Below are positions 18,413 through 28,328 of a DNA stretch of 64,000 nt, one piece after another. This stretch comes from Rhizobium terricola. GTDB lineage: Bacteria > Pseudomonadota > Alphaproteobacteria > Rhizobiales > Rhizobiaceae. The DNA lies in NCBI RefSeq assembly GCF_012927355.1, contig NZ_JABBGK010000002.1:454758-518757 (forward strand). Reading direction: 5' to 3'. Numbering within the stretch: the stretch's first letter is position 1; every line of letters starts with the position of its first letter. The translations under genes were made by a program, and so were the position numbers. The notes beneath the pieces were generated by a model. It ran no database searches. It was not told the origin of the DNA and was given only the letters and a program-made list of their open reading frames with translations.

Positions 18413-19774
18413 TTACTTCAGGGAGTCCCAGACCTTCTGGATGCCGGCGGCGACGTCGGCTGCGGACTTGCCGCCGGTGTAGTCGACCATGCCCGTCCAG
18501 AATGCGCCCGCGCCGATCTTGCCCGGCATCAGGTCGGAACCGTCGAAGCGGAAGGTCGTGGCATTGAGCAGGATATCGCCCTGCTTGGCCATCGGCCCGT
18601 TGGCATAGGCCTCCTTGTTGGCAGCCTTGTACGGCGTCAGGAAGCTGGACTGTGCCATCCACAGTTCATGGGCGATCGGCGTCTTCAGGAAGTCGAAGAA
18701 GACACGGGCAGCCGGCGTATCCTTGGTGAGGATGGCGAGCGTGCCGGCGCCGAGCACCGGATTGCCGAGATCCTTCTTGGCCTCGTAGGGCGGCATGTAG
18801 AAGAAGTCGGCATCCTCGCCGACGACCGTGCCTTCAGGGAAGAAGGAGGGAATGAACGAGGCCTGGTGGTGCAGGTAGCACTTCGGCGGGGACGCGAAGA
18901 GGCCCTTCGGGCTGTCGCGGAAGTCGGTGGAGGCAACGGCGGAGGCGCCACCGTCGACGAACTTGTCGTTCTTGGCGAACCAGCCGAACTCGTCGATCGC
19001 GCCGAGAACCGCCGGATCATCGAACTTGATCTCGTTCGACACCCACTTGTCGTAGACGTCCGCCGGCTGCGTGCGCAGCATCAGGTCCTCGACCCAGTCG
19101 GTGGCCGGCCAGCCGGTGGCGCCGCCGGAGCCAAGGCCGATGCACCAGGGCGTGCCGCCGTCGGCGACGATCTTCTCGGTCAGGGCCTTCAGCTCTTCCA
19201 TGGTCTTCGGGACTTCATAGCCGGCATCCTCGAAGTTTTCCGGTACGTACCAGACCAGCGACTTCACGTCGATCTTGTAGGGGAAGCCGTAGATGGCCGG
19301 ATTGCCGTCCTTGCCCTTGTAGGTGGCGAGATCGACCCAGGACTGGCCGGCGGCGTAGTTCTCGAGAAGCCAGGTCTTCACGTCGTCGCCGAGCGGCACC
19401 AGATGACCCTTGGAGGCAAGGTCGGCAATCAGGCCGGGCTGCGGCAGGATGGCAATGTCCGGCGGGCTGCCGGCCTGCGTATCGATGACGATCTGCTGTT
19501 CGTAGTTCTCGGAGGAGGAGTATTTCACGTCGATGCCGGTCGCGTCCTCGAAGTAGGCCAGGATGCTCTCGAAGAGCGCCTGGTCTTCACCGCGCCACGG
19601 GCCGAAGATCGTCACGGACTGGCCGCTCGAACCGCCATGCGCCTTCTTGAACTCTTCATAGCTCGCCCAGTTGAACTTGGCGTCCTCACCGGGCTTGAAC
19701 TTCAGGTCGGCAGCTCCGGCAGCTCCGGCAAGGAGCCCGGCAACGGCGGCGGTCATCAGGAAAATCTTCTTCAT
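18413..19774 (-). CDS. aglE: Alpha-glucoside ABC transporter substrate-binding protein
   Basis: A 453-residue periplasmic protein with a clear Sec signal peptide (MKKIFLMTAAVAGLLAGAAG, cleavage after AGA). The mature part is a type 1 extracellular solute-binding fold, rich in Trp/Tyr positions expected for sugar stacking. It is first gene of the operon. An operator palindrome lies 67 bp upstream of its start. It captures alpha-glucosides for AglFGK. Confidence 0.93.
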   Translation of the reverse strand: MKKIFLMTAAVAGLLAGAAGAADLKFKPGEDAKFNWASYEEFKKAHGGSSGQSVTIFGPWRGEDQALFESILAYFEDATGIDVKYSSSENYEQQIVIDTQAGSPPDIAILPQPGLIADLASKGHLVPLGDDVKTWLLENYAAGQSWVDLATYKGKDGNPAIYGFPYKIDVKSLVWYVPENFEDAGYEVPKTMEELKALTEKIVADGGTPWCIGLGSGGATGWPATDWVEDLMLRTQPADVYDKWVSNEIKFDDPAVLGAIDEFGWFAKNDKFVDGGASAVASTDFRDSPKGLFASPPKCYLHHQASFIPSFFPEGTVVGEDADFFYMPPYEAKKDLGNPVLGAGTLAILTKDTPAARVFFDFLKTPIAHELWMAQSSFLTPYKAANKEAYANGPMAKQGDILLNATTFRFDGSDLMPGKIGAGAFWTGMVDYTGGKSAADVAAGIQKVWDSLK

Positions 19775-19840
19775 GTGATTTACCTCCCATCACATTTCGG
19801 ACGGGCAGTGTCCCGTCTCGCAAATTGAAAGACATACATT

Positions 19841-19852
19841 CAAAGCGCTTTG
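19841..19852. promoter_or_regulatory. AglR operator 1 (aglE side)
   Basis: A perfect 12-bp palindrome CAAAGCGCTTTG in the context ATTCAAAGCGCTTTGG, of the central-CG type bound by LacI-family regulators. It lies upstream of aglE. The same core recurs in opposite orientation 164 bp away before aglR. Confidence 0.75.
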
Positions 19853-20004
19853 GCCTTTAGGACATCACATCCAGCTCGAAGGGGAGTCAAGCACAAATCC
19901 GGATTTGCCGCAAATGGTCGCAACTTGCCGCTGAAGATTTGGGCGGCTGCCCTTCATTCAACCATTTTCCTGTTCCTGAGCCCTGCCGCTCCTGATAGAC
20001 AGAC

Positions 20005-20016
20005 CCAAGCGCTTTG
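20005..20016. promoter_or_regulatory. AglR operator 2 (aglR side)
   Basis: CCAAGCGCTTTG is the same palindrome with one mismatch. Its reverse complement context AATTCAAAGCGCTTGG matches site 1 over ATTCAAAGCGCTT. It sits about 57 bp upstream of the aglR start, suited to autoregulation and possible looping with operator 1. Confidence 0.7.
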
Positions 20017-20072
20017 AATTTCCGGGTGACGAAACGGGGTTGCGAGAGGCAAAGCGCAGGAGGAAAGCCGCC

Positions 20073-21098
20073 GTGAATCTGAAGCAGTTGTCGCAGTTGC
20101 TTGGCCTGTCCCAGACCACGATCAGCCGTGCCATCAACGGCTATCCGGAGGTTAGCGAGGAGACCCGCCAGCGCGTGCTGAAGGCCGCAAAGGAGACGGG
20201 CTACAGGCCGAACAGGGCCGCACAGAGGCTCGCCACCGGCAAGGCAGGATCGATCGGTCTCGTGATGCCGATCGAGCCCAACGACAATTCCGACATCCAC
20301 TTCGCGGAATTCCAGCGCGGCCTTGCGGAGGAGGCGCTCAAGCACGACTTCCATTTCGTCATCATGCCTGCCCATCCGCACGACGAGGAACAGGCGATCC
20401 GCTGGCTGGTCGCGAGCGGCAGCGTGGATGCCTATTACCTCGCTTATCTGCGCGAGAAGGACCCGCGCATCGCGATGGCAAAGTCACTTCCGGTGCCGTT
20501 CATCGCTCATGGCCGTTCCTTTGGCCTGGAAACAGATTATCCGTTCCTCGACGTCGACAATGAAGGTGCCTTTCGCGATGCCGCCCGCCTGCTCGTGCAA
20601 TTGGGCCATCGTCGCTTCGGGTTACTGAACGGGCCTGAGGAATTCGATTTCGCGATCCGCCGCAAGCTCGGCACACTGTCCGCACTCGGAGAGAAGGGCA
20701 TCACGCTTGCGCCTTCGGCCATGCGCCACACGGCGATGACCGACGAAGCGGGGTTCCGCGGTATGTCCGAGCTTCTGGAACTGCCGGAGCGGCCGACGGC
20801 CGTGCTCTGTGCCAGTACCGTGCTGGCACTCGGCGCCGTGCGCGCCATCAACCGGGCCGGACTGAAGCTCGGCGAGGACATTTCGCTGATCGCCCATGAC
20901 GACGTCCTGCCGCTTCTGAAGCCGGAAAACTTCACGGTGCCGCTGACGACGACGCGGTCGTCTCTCCGTGCGGCCGGCATACGCATCGCGCAGCGGCTTA
21001 TTGCGGCGATCATGAAGAGCGAGCCGCAGCCTGCGCAGCACGAACTTTGGACGGCCGACCTCGTGATCCGAGCGTCGACAGGCCCCGCTCCTCAATAG
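20073..21098 (+). CDS. aglR: LacI-family repressor of the alpha-glucoside operon
   Basis: A protein of about 341 residues with an N-terminal LacI helix-turn-helix and hinge (LKQLSQLLGLSQTTISRAIN, then GYRPNRAAQRLATGKA), followed by a periplasmic-binding-like effector domain. The GTG at 20073 is preceded by AGGAGG. A TTG at 20040 would add 11 basic residues and is less likely. It is divergent from aglE across an interval holding two matching operators. It probably represses aglEFGAK until an alpha-glucoside is present. Confidence 0.9.
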   Translation: MNLKQLSQLLGLSQTTISRAINGYPEVSEETRQRVLKAAKETGYRPNRAAQRLATGKAGSIGLVMPIEPNDNSDIHFAEFQRGLAEEALKHDFHFVIMPAHPHDEEQAIRWLVASGSVDAYYLAYLREKDPRIAMAKSLPVPFIAHGRSFGLETDYPFLDVDNEGAFRDAARLLVQLGHRRFGLLNGPEEFDFAIRRKLGTLSALGEKGITLAPSAMRHTAMTDEAGFRGMSELLELPERPTAVLCASTVLALGAVRAINRAGLKLGEDISLIAHDDVLPLLKPENFTVPLTTTRSSLRAAGIRIAQRLIAAIMKSEPQPAQHELWTADLVIRASTGPAPQ

Positions 21099-21142
21099 AA
21101 AACAAGGGGGAACAAAGCCAAGGCCTGCCCCCTCTCATTGGA

Positions 21143-22042
21143 TCAGAACTTCGGCGCCACCTTGCCCTGGGCACGGTAGGCGGCAATGACGGTGTTCGCC
21201 ATCAGCATGGCGATGGTCATCGGGCCGACGCCACCGGGAACCGGGCTGATGGCTGCCGCAACCGGCGCGCATTCCGCGAATGCGACGTCGCCCACCAGCT
21301 TGTACTTGCCTTCGCCCTTTTCCGGCGCCGGCACGCGGTTGATGCCGACGTCGATCACGGTTGCGCCCGGCTTCAGCCAGTCGGCCTTGACCATTTCGGC
21401 ACGGCCGACGGCTGCGACCAGAATGTCTGCATTGCGGGCGATCGCCGGAAGATCACGGCTGCGCGAATGACCGATCGTGACCGTCGCATTGGCAGCCAGA
21501 AGAAGCTGAGCCATGGGCTTGCCGAAAAGGTTGGAGCGGCCGATCACCATGGCATTGAGGCCGGAAAGATCGCGGCCGTGGATCTGCCGGACCAGCAGCA
21601 TGGCACCGGCCGGAGTGCAGGATACGAGGCCGGTCTCGGCGTCGCCGGTGGCGAGCTTTCCGGCGTTGACGACATGCAGGCCGTCGACGTCTTTCTCCGG
21701 CAGGATCGACTGGATGACCGGATCGGAATCGAGATGCTTCGGCAGCGGCAGCTGCACGAGGATGCCATCGATCTCGGGATCGGCATTGAGCTCTGCGACC
21801 AGCCCCATCAGAGTTTCCTGCGAGGTCTCCTCCGGCAGCGTGTGCTGGACGGACTTGAAGCCGCACTGCTTCGCCATCTTGCTCTTCGAGCTGACATAGG
21901 CATGGCTGGCCGGGTCGTTGCCGACAATCACCACCGCAAGACCGGGCTTGCGACCCGTGTCGCGCTCCAGCGCCGTTGCTGCCGACGTTACTGCATCCAC
22001 CACCGAAGCGGCGGCCTTCTTGCCATCAATCACCGTTGTCAC
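21143..22042 (-). CDS. folD: Bifunctional methylenetetrahydrofolate dehydrogenase / methenyltetrahydrofolate cyclohydrolase
   Basis: A 299-residue cytoplasmic enzyme that interconverts 5,10-methylene-THF and 10-formyl-THF. Conserved motifs are [14 protein letters not shown] with the catalytic lysine, [16 protein letters not shown]-equivalent SCTPAGAM and [14 protein letters not shown] (NADP-binding). The C-terminal [14 protein letters not shown] is diagnostic. It is convergent with aglR. Confidence 0.96.
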   Translation of the reverse strand: MTTVIDGKKAAASVVDAVTSAATALERDTGRKPGLAVVIVGNDPASHAYVSSKSKMAKQCGFKSVQHTLPEETSQETLMGLVAELNADPEIDGILVQLPLPKHLDSDPVIQSILPEKDVDGLHVVNAGKLATGDAETGLVSCTPAGAMLLVRQIHGRDLSGLNAMVIGRSNLFGKPMAQLLLAANATVTIGHSRSRDLPAIARNADILVAAVGRAEMVKADWLKPGATVIDVGINRVPAPEKGEGKYKLVGDVAFAECAPVAAAISPVPGGVGPMTIAMLMANTVIAAYRAQGKVAPKF

Positions 22043-22276
22043 GAGAGCACCCCTTGCTTGCGTTTGCCGACAATCTAGCCGCCGGAAATGGAGCGTATTT
22101 GCCTCTTCCCGCCCTATCGTGTCAAATTCAACCGCATCGCCGTCGGGAATGAGCGACCGGACGCCGCAGGCGGTGCGATCGGGCCTTTTCGGTGAAAATG
22201 CAGGCTGAGACAGGCGCGAGATCGCGACCGCGCGCGATGGCGCCGGGTCATGGTCTTTTCCGTTGTCGCGACAGGT

Positions 22277-23062
22277 TTATCCGTCGAGGGCGGCCGGCGG
22301 CCCCAGCACCTTGAAGCGGACGACATGGGCGAGAAAGACCGGGATGCCGATCACGTAGCGGTACCAGAGGCGTTGGGGCTCCCGCCAAAGCCGGTAGACC
22401 CATTCGCAACGAACGCGCCGCATCCAGCCGGGCGCACGCGGGACGCGGCCGGAGATGAAATCGAACAGAGCCCCGACGCCGAGCACCAGGCGCGCATGCT
22501 CCGGCCGGATGTTGCGGTCGATCCAGATTTCTTGGAGCGGCGTACCCATCGCGACGAGCAGGATGTCGAGGCGTGCCTGCTCAAGATCCTGCAGGATCTT
22601 CGCACAATCGGCCTTGTCGAAGAAACCGTCGGAGATCTCGATGAACTCGTGCCAGGGCGCGTGCCTGCGGAAGTTCTCCGCTGCCGCCTTGAGCACGTCC
22701 GGCTTTCCGCCGATCAGCCCGATCCGCCGCGGCCCCTCCATGTAAGTGAGCATGGCCGGGACGAAATCGGTGCCGTTCAGGTTGGCGAGGAATTTCTCGC
22801 CGTTGAGCACCCGCGAGGCGATATCCACGCCGATGCCGTCCGGCAGCAGGAGCGTGCGGCTCAGCGCCAAGCGATAGTCCGGGTCCGTCATCATGACATT
22901 GGCGTTGTTGGCGTTGATGAACGCCATGTGCGTCTGTCCGATCGGCAATGCGACGAGCTCGTTGACGAAGGAAAGCGCGCTATCCCAGGTCAGGTCGTAG
23001 ATCGGCATGCCGAACAACGGCATCCGCGGGGCCGGAAGCTGCAGGGCGGTGGGAGAGTTCAT
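22277..23062 (-). CDS. WecG/TagA/CpsF family glycosyltransferase
   Basis: A 261-residue glycosyltransferase (family 26). Motifs are HMAFINANNANVMMTDPDYR, LPDGIGVDIASRVL (catalytic Asp region), GLIGGKPDVLKAAAENF and the MGTPLQEIWI segment, with a basic C terminus (RLWREPQRLWYRYV) that docks on the membrane. It should transfer an N-acetyl-mannosaminyl-type sugar to a lipid-linked acceptor in exopolysaccharide or surface-polymer synthesis. The ATG at 23062 has GGGAG upstream. The frame extends to 23203, but that 47-residue extension is Arg/Gly-rich and looks non-coding. Confidence 0.88.
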   Translation of the reverse strand: MNSPTALQLPAPRMPLFGMPIYDLTWDSALSFVNELVALPIGQTHMAFINANNANVMMTDPDYRLALSRTLLLPDGIGVDIASRVLNGEKFLANLNGTDFVPAMLTYMEGPRRIGLIGGKPDVLKAAAENFRRHAPWHEFIEISDGFFDKADCAKILQDLEQARLDILLVAMGTPLQEIWIDRNIRPEHARLVLGVGALFDFISGRVPRAPGWMRRVRCEWVYRLWREPQRLWYRYVIGIPVFLAHVVRFKVLGPPAALDG

Positions 23063-23403
23063 GCCCGCTCCCGACGCCGGCCGCCACCGGAACGCAGGCG
23101 GCCCGCCCCCTCGCCGGACACGCCGACGATGCCCGCGACAAGGGCTCTGCGAAAAACGGGATGGGCGAGAAACGAGACCAGGAAACGCATGATGCCACGC
23201 CATACGAGGAAAGATGGTGGCGTTGTATCAGCAGAACTTCAAATTCAAATTAAACCGATGCGACGCATTTTCCGTCACGCAACAAGACTTCGCTAACCCT
23301 GTTGCGGCGTGAGCCGGAAAGCCGGAGGAGCCCCCCAACGCAAGAGCGGCGGAACCAGTCCGCCGCTTTCGTTTTCGTACGCGAGATGCCAGGCGGCGAG
23401 ACC
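23063..23403. other. Intergenic region between the glycosyltransferase gene and the fliR operon end
   Basis: About 340 bp without a supported gene. It contains the promoter region of the leftward glycosyltransferase gene, an AT-rich stretch around 23240-23270, and the hairpin described at 23345-23367. Confidence 0.4.
23345..23367 (-). terminator. Hairpin ending the fliR-side flagellar operon
   Basis: A perfect 9-bp stem AGCGGCGGA / TCCGCCGCT with a 5-nt loop, 37 nt past the last gene stop. The T-rich side lies on the plus strand (TTCGTTTT), so as a minus-strand terminator it is weaker. Confidence 0.5.
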
Positions 23404-23943
23404 TCAATGGCCCGATTTCGCCGGCTCTTCGACCTTGTCGCCCTCGATGACCTTGACCGGCTTACCCGGCGGCTTGGCTTCGCCCTCGCCGCTCGCACGC
23501 ACATCATCCTTGGACAGATAGTCGAGCTGTTCGACGAGCACCTCCGAGACGAAGCCCTCGCCGAGATGGGCATTCAGGTCCGTCTTGATCTTCTCGCGGA
23601 AGGCCGCGACGTCGAAGGCACCCATGTTGGAGATGTCGACCATCTTGCTGCCGACCAGAAGGGTGAACAGCTCATCGGTCATCAGCTCGGTCATGGGCAG
23701 GTGCACGCCCTTGATCTTTTCCTTGTCCATCATGAAGGACACGCGGCCGAGGAAATAGCCACGCACGCTTCCGTCGGCAATCCAGGGAATGGTGATCGGT
23801 TCGCCGCGCACGAGTTCGAGAGCCGCCTTCTTGGCGTCCTCCTCGCTGACCTCTGCAGGTGCGGTTGCCAGATGGATCGAAAAATAGACCGCGCCCAGCG
23901 TGACCAGGCATGCCCACAATCCGGCGGCGATGATCTTGACCAT
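23404..23943 (-). CDS. Membrane-anchored FliL-like flagellar protein
   Basis: A 179-residue protein with one N-terminal membrane segment (IIAAGLWACLVTLGAVYFSI) and a periplasmic domain. The part TDELFTLLVGSKMVDISNM...FREKIKTDLNAHLGEGFVSEVLVEQL follows the FliL pattern of a helix, a loop, a second helix with Asn and a final strand. The C-terminal tail is Lys/Pro/Glu-rich. The start overlaps the preceding stop (TGATG). A canonical fliL also lies at 46792-47316, so this would be a second FliL-like protein. The function is inferred from its place at the end of the fliR operon. Confidence 0.6.
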   Translation of the reverse strand: MVKIIAAGLWACLVTLGAVYFSIHLATAPAEVSEEDAKKAALELVRGEPITIPWIADGSVRGYFLGRVSFMMDKEKIKGVHLPMTELMTDELFTLLVGSKMVDISNMGAFDVAAFREKIKTDLNAHLGEGFVSEVLVEQLDYLSKDDVRASGEGEAKPPGKPVKVIEGDKVEEPAKSGH

Positions 23944-24308
23944 CAGACCTCGCTGTACCGGAACTGTTCCTGGGAATAGGTGCCGTCGGCATCAGCATCA
24001 CGCACAGCATTCTTCAACAGGTCGGCAACAGCCCGCACTGCGTTCATGTGCGCCTCGACGCGACGCGCGTTGAGCGCGAGCTTGTTCTTCACGCTGTGCA
24101 TCTGCTCGACGTAGCCGAGCGCCAGTTCGCGCGGATCGGTGTCGCGGAACAGCATGGTGAGCTCGTAGAGGCAACGGCTCTTGTGCGCATTCGAGACCTT
24201 GAGATCGAACTCCGGATCCTTGCCGATGCGCTGGTTTTCATTGTCGATGATCGCTTCGAGCCGGCCGAGAACCGTCTTGATACGATAATCGCTGTTGATG
24301 ACTTCCAT
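23943..24308 (-). CDS. FlgN-like flagellar export chaperone candidate
   Basis: A 121-residue all-helical protein. The C-terminal part (VKNKLALNARRVEAHMNAVR, then a DGTYS motif) resembles FlgN, the chaperone that delivers hook-filament junction proteins FlgK and FlgL to the export gate: a long helix with an Asn-rich face and a final Tyr-Ser-Gly type tail. Similarity is by pattern only. It lies 24 bp after the rod-binding gene and overlaps the next gene by one base. Confidence 0.5.
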   Translation of the reverse strand: MEVINSDYRIKTVLGRLEAIIDNENQRIGKDPEFDLKVSNAHKSRCLYELTMLFRDTDPRELALGYVEQMHSVKNKLALNARRVEAHMNAVRAVADLLKNAVRDADADGTYSQEQFRYSEV

Positions 24309-24332
24309 GTGTGTTGCCCCGATTTTCGGTTG

Positions 24333-24887
24333 TTATGCTGTCGTTTGTTCGGTGGAGGAAACGCCGAGCGTCCGGCGTTCAAGGTCCATGACCATGTTGA
24401 GGGCAGCGCTGCGATCCTTTTCATCAGTCGCGGCGTTGACCACGTTGTCGCCACGATGGCGGGCGAGCTCCTCGGCGTACATCTGATCGGCGATGCCGAC
24501 GCCACCGCTCTCGGAAATGACCTCGCCGATCTTCTCGGCCATCATGCTCTTCCAGATTTCGCCGGCATTGCCCTTGCCGTAGACCGCTTCGCTGTCTTCC
24601 GGCATCATCGAGGAGACGAAGTTCTGCAGAACGACGGCTTCGAATTCGCGGTAGACCTTCGGCGTCTCTTCCGTCTCGGTCTTCTTGACGTTGCCGAGAC
24701 CCGCCGCGGAAGCAACGCTGTTGAGAATGTCGACGGCAGCCCCGAAGCCGACCCCCTTGGAGGTCAGGCTGCTCGCTTCCATCGCCACGCGACTGGTCTT
24801 GAGTTTTTCCTGGGCTGACGCCAGGACCATAGGATCTGCCGCGCGGACTACGTCCAGCACGAGATCGCTCGGAGGTGAAATGGCCAC
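24333..24887 (-). CDS. FlgJ-type flagellar rod-binding protein (no muramidase domain)
   Basis: A 184-residue protein. The segment FEAVVLQNFVSSMMPEDSEAVYGKG...IWKSMMAEKIGEVISESGGVGIADQM is the FlgJ N-terminal rod-binding domain. The peptidoglycan-hydrolase half of enterobacterial FlgJ is absent. That activity may come from the separate lytic transglycosylase at 34757-35332. The start is the GTG at 24887 with GGGGAC upstream, and the longer frame has no ribosome binding site. It probably caps or scaffolds rod assembly. Confidence 0.8.
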   Translation of the reverse strand: MAISPPSDLVLDVVRAADPMVLASAQEKLKTSRVAMEASSLTSKGVGFGAAVDILNSVASAAGLGNVKKTETEETPKVYREFEAVVLQNFVSSMMPEDSEAVYGKGNAGEIWKSMMAEKIGEVISESGGVGIADQMYAEELARHRGDNVVNAATDEKDRSAALNMVMDLERRTLGVSSTEQTTA

Positions 24888-24924
24888 GATAATTGTCCCC
24901 GATGCCTTCGCTTCGTGACGACTA

Positions 24925-25335
24925 TCACTCGTGAAGCTTGCTGGAGGCTGTCGTGGCAAAACGCAAGTCGACGAGATCGTAGATGGCATTGTCGTCGGCT
25001 TCGCGCTGCTCGAGTTCGCGCGCATCCTTGCGGTTTTCCTCCAGCCGGTCGCCCTTGGCGCGTTCCCGCAACACCTTCATTTCCTGGCTCTGTTGAAGGC
25101 TTGCCAGCTGTTTTTCCGTATTGGAGAGGCGGTCGAAGCGATCGGCGTAGTTTTGCGCAAAGAGGCGATGCAGGGGATCGAGCGATCCGATCGCGTCCAT
25201 CACCGTATCCATCGCTGCGGAATTTTCCTCGCGGCGCTGGGCTGTCATCGCCAGATCGTTCTCCGCCATGCGCTCCATGTGGCGCTGGACGGTGACAAGC
25301 CGCTTCAGTTTTTCGGATTTTGTTTTCGGTGCCAT
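24925..25335 (-). CDS. FliJ-like coiled-coil flagellar protein
   Basis: A 136-residue, strongly charged helical protein with heptad-like Leu/Met/Ala spacing (RHMERMAENDLAMTAQRREE; QLASLQQSQEMKVLRERAKG). Size and make-up match FliJ, the stalk of the export ATPase FliI that also helps open the FlhA gate. No fliJ is annotated next to fliI here. It is placed directly after fliR. Assignment rests on composition and context. Confidence 0.55.
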   Translation of the reverse strand: MAPKTKSEKLKRLVTVQRHMERMAENDLAMTAQRREENSAAMDTVMDAIGSLDPLHRLFAQNYADRFDRLSNTEKQLASLQQSQEMKVLRERAKGDRLEENRKDARELEQREADDNAIYDLVDLRFATTASSKLHE

Positions 25336-25365
25336 GCAAGCTCCTTTACCCGGCTCGCTCCGGGA

Positions 25366-26115
25366 TCACCCCTGGAACACAGTCAGGAAATTCTCGGCGA
25401 ACTGGCGGATCATCGCCGCGATCGAAAAATAGAGAAGGAAGAGGCCACCCATCAAAAGGTATGGCGTGGAGATGAAGTAGATCGGGATCTGTGGTGCCAG
25501 CTTGTTGATCATGCCGATCGAGAAGTTGAACATCAGCCCGAAGATGATGAAGGGGCTCGCCAGCCGCAGCATCAGCATGAAGGTTGCGCCGAGCGTATCG
25601 GTCAGCGTGATCAACATCTTCTGCGTGTCGGGAACGCCGCCGAGCGGCATCAGGCCATAGGAATCGATCAAGGCCCTGATGACCACATGATGGAAATCAA
25701 ACATGAAGAGCAGCAGCAGGCCGCCAAAACTGATCATGTTGGTCAGCTGGTTTTCGGCCGTGTCTTCGATGACGTCGGGCGTACCCGGTGCGCTGAAACC
25801 GATCGACATTGACATTGCCGAGCCGGCGAACTGAAGGCCGATGACATAGAGGCGCGGAATGAGCCCGTACATCGTTCCAATCAGCGTTTCGCCAAGAATG
25901 AGATGGATATACGCATAACCGCCGCCCGAAACCCGCGGATAGATCGTGTCCCACATGACCGGCAGGATGGCAAAGGAGATGGTCGCGGCCGACAACAGCC
26001 GGACCATCACGGGAATGCGGGCCGAGGAGAAACCCGGAAGCACCATGAAACAGGCGCCGATCCGGCAGAAGGCCACGAACATGGCCAGAACCGTCCCCTC
26101 GGGGTCGCTTATCAT
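25366..26115 (-). CDS. fliR: Flagellar type III export gate protein FliR
   Basis: A 249-residue integral membrane protein of the FliR/SctT family that forms the export gate with FliP and FliQ. It has six hydrophobic segments and conserved [21 protein letters not shown] and NQLTNMISF regions. Its ATG overlaps the flhA stop (ATGA). It is followed by four small flagellar genes on the same strand. Confidence 0.95.
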   Translation of the reverse strand: MISDPEGTVLAMFVAFCRIGACFMVLPGFSSARIPVMVRLLSAATISFAILPVMWDTIYPRVSGGGYAYIHLILGETLIGTMYGLIPRLYVIGLQFAGSAMSMSIGFSAPGTPDVIEDTAENQLTNMISFGGLLLLFMFDFHHVVIRALIDSYGLMPLGGVPDTQKMLITLTDTLGATFMLMLRLASPFIIFGLMFNFSIGMINKLAPQIPIYFISTPYLLMGGLFLLYFSIAAMIRQFAENFLTVFQG

Positions 26116-28199
26116 GAAATGGAACCCAGGATCTTGATCTCGATGCCCTTGGCGAGTTCCACATGCGAGAGGACCGGAAGGGTAGCGAACAGACGCTCGA
26201 TAATCATGCGGACATAGGAGCGCGTTTCCGGCGACGTGACAAGCACGAAAGGCAGGCCGCGGTCCATGAATTCACGGATAACGCGGCTTGCCTCTTCCGA
26301 GAAGTCCTCGAGTGCACGTGGATCGATGTCGAACTCGACGATTTCACCCTTGGCATCACGCTTCAGGGCCTGGTGGAATGCGAGATCCCACTTCGAGCCG
26401 AGTCGCAGCACGCGCAGAACGCCGTTGTCGGTCAGGTCGCCGCACAGCTGCTGGGCCATGCGAACGCGCACATGCTCGACAATCTGCTCGGTCTTGCGGA
26501 CATGCGGCGCGAGTTCGGCGACGGCTTCCAGGATCAGGTGCAGGTTGCGGATCGAGACGCGCTCGGCCAGCAGCAGCTTCAGCACGGCCTGCAGACCGGA
26601 ATAGGACATGTGCGAGGAGCAGATCTCGTCCGCGAGCTTCTTGTATTCCGGGTCGAGGCGATCGATGAGGATCTTCACGTCCTTGTAGGACAGGAGCTGC
26701 GGCAGGTTGTTGCGGATGACTTCCGAAACGTGGGTGAGAACCACCGAGACGTTGTCGATCGGATGGAAGCCCTCGCGCTTGAGCTCTTCTGTGAAGGTTT
26801 CCAGCACCGACACGGCCGGCATGCCGAAGGCGGGTTCGCGGATCTCGTCCCCGGGCACCTTGGGCTTTCGGCCGGATCCGGTGACGACCAGCACTTCGCC
26901 GACACGCAGGTTGTTGGACGCAACCGTCGTGCCGTGGATGCGGATCTGGTAGGAGCGCTCCGGTATGCCAATGTCGTCGGTGACCTTGATTTCCGGAACG
27001 ACGAATCCGTACTGGCTGGCGAACTTCTTGCGCATCTTGCCGACGCGGAAGGCCAGTTCCTGGTGGGCACCGAGCAGACGGGTCGACACCAGCTTGCCAA
27101 GCGCGAGCTCGATCTCGGCGGTCTTGAGCACCGACTTGACGGAGTCCTTTTCGGCTTCCTTGTTCTGGATGACCTTCTTTTCTTCCTGTTCGCGCTTGAT
27201 CTTGTTCTCGGCCTCGATCTGGCGCGGAATGAACCAGCTGCCGAAAGCCATGATGCCGCCGAGGGCGAGGAAGGGGACCATTGGCAGGCCCGGCACGATC
27301 GAGAGCATGACCATCAGGCCTGCAGCAACGGACAGGGCACGCGGATAGCCGCTCAACTGATTGACGACAGCCTGGTCGGTGGAGCCCGGCGTGCCGCCGC
27401 GCGAAACCAGAAGGCCGGCGGCGAGCGAGACGATGAGGGCCGGAACCTGCGAAACGATACCGTCACCGACCGAGAGCTTGACGAAGACGTCTGCCGCCTC
27501 GCCGATTTCCATGCCGTGGCGGAAATAGCCGATGATGATGCCGCCGAAGACGTTGATGGCGGTGATGATGAGACCGGCGATGGCATCGCCGCGCACAAAC
27601 TTCGAGGCACCGTCCATCGCGCCGAAGAAGGAGCTTTCCTGCTCCAGCTCGCGACGACGGAACTGCGCTTCCTTCTCGTCGATGATGCCGGCCGAGAGGT
27701 CGGCGTCGATCGACATCTGCTTGCCGGGGATGGCATCGAGGGTGAAGCGAGCGCCGACTTCCGCGATACGCGTGGCGCCCTTGGTGATGACGATGAAGTT
27801 CACCGTGATCAGGATCAGGAAGACGATCAGACCGATCACGAAGTCGCCGGACATCACGAGGCTGGAGAAGCCGGCAATGACGCCGCCCGCAGCCCCATGC
27901 CCCTCATGACCGTGGGACAGGATGACGCGCGTCGTCGCAATGTTGAGCGACAGGCGGATCATCGTCGAGATCAGCAGAATGGTCGGAAAGGACGAGAAAT
28001 CCAGCGGGCGCTGGATCCATAGCGACACCATCAGGATCAAGACCGAGAACGCGATCGAGAACGCGAGGCCCATATCGATCAGGAACGGCGGAATGGGCAG
28101 GAAGAGGATGCAGAGGATGCCGACAATGCCCATTGCAAAGCCGATATCCCGGCCATTCGGGCTGACCTTCGGAATAATGATCGAGGTGGGCTGCGCCAT
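26112..28199 (-). CDS. flhA: Flagellar export gate protein FlhA
   Basis: A 695-residue protein. The N-terminal half has eight hydrophobic spans with the FHIPEP-family signature ([26 protein letters not shown]). A linker and the large cytoplasmic domain that forms the nonameric substrate-docking ring follow. I start at the ATG at 28199 (GGA 7-8 nt upstream) rather than the ATG 12 bases earlier. It overlaps fliR by 4 bases. Confidence 0.96.
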   Translation of the reverse strand: MAQPTSIIIPKVSPNGRDIGFAMGIVGILCILFLPIPPFLIDMGLAFSIAFSVLILMVSLWIQRPLDFSSFPTILLISTMIRLSLNIATTRVILSHGHEGHGAAGGVIAGFSSLVMSGDFVIGLIVFLILITVNFIVITKGATRIAEVGARFTLDAIPGKQMSIDADLSAGIIDEKEAQFRRRELEQESSFFGAMDGASKFVRGDAIAGLIITAINVFGGIIIGYFRHGMEIGEAADVFVKLSVGDGIVSQVPALIVSLAAGLLVSRGGTPGSTDQAVVNQLSGYPRALSVAAGLMVMLSIVPGLPMVPFLALGGIMAFGSWFIPRQIEAENKIKREQEEKKVIQNKEAEKDSVKSVLKTAEIELALGKLVSTRLLGAHQELAFRVGKMRKKFASQYGFVVPEIKVTDDIGIPERSYQIRIHGTTVASNNLRVGEVLVVTGSGRKPKVPGDEIREPAFGMPAVSVLETFTEELKREGFHPIDNVSVVLTHVSEVIRNNLPQLLSYKDVKILIDRLDPEYKKLADEICSSHMSYSGLQAVLKLLLAERVSIRNLHLILEAVAELAPHVRKTEQIVEHVRVRMAQQLCGDLTDNGVLRVLRLGSKWDLAFHQALKRDAKGEIVEFDIDPRALEDFSEEASRVIREFMDRGLPFVLVTSPETRSYVRMIIERLFATLPVLSHVELAKGIEIKILGSIS

Positions 28200-28328
28200 G
28201 TATCGTTCCATCTCTTCATGAGAGGTCGACCGGAAACGCGGAGTTTTCGGCCATGTTCAACGAAGCGATAGCGGTCGAAGCTTGCGCGAGGGTGGCAACG
28301 GGGTCGAGGCGGACGCGCCTAGACGCGA

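Noticed and set aside
19841-19852. Reading the AAAGCGCTTT palindrome as a CcpA-type cre site
   Set aside because: CcpA control is a Firmicutes system. A divergent LacI-type regulator next to the site is the simpler explanation.
23063-23203. N-terminal extension of the WecG-like glycosyltransferase
   Set aside because: The 47 added residues are Arg/Gly/Pro-rich, outside the family length, and the ATG at 23062 has a proper Shine-Dalgarno.
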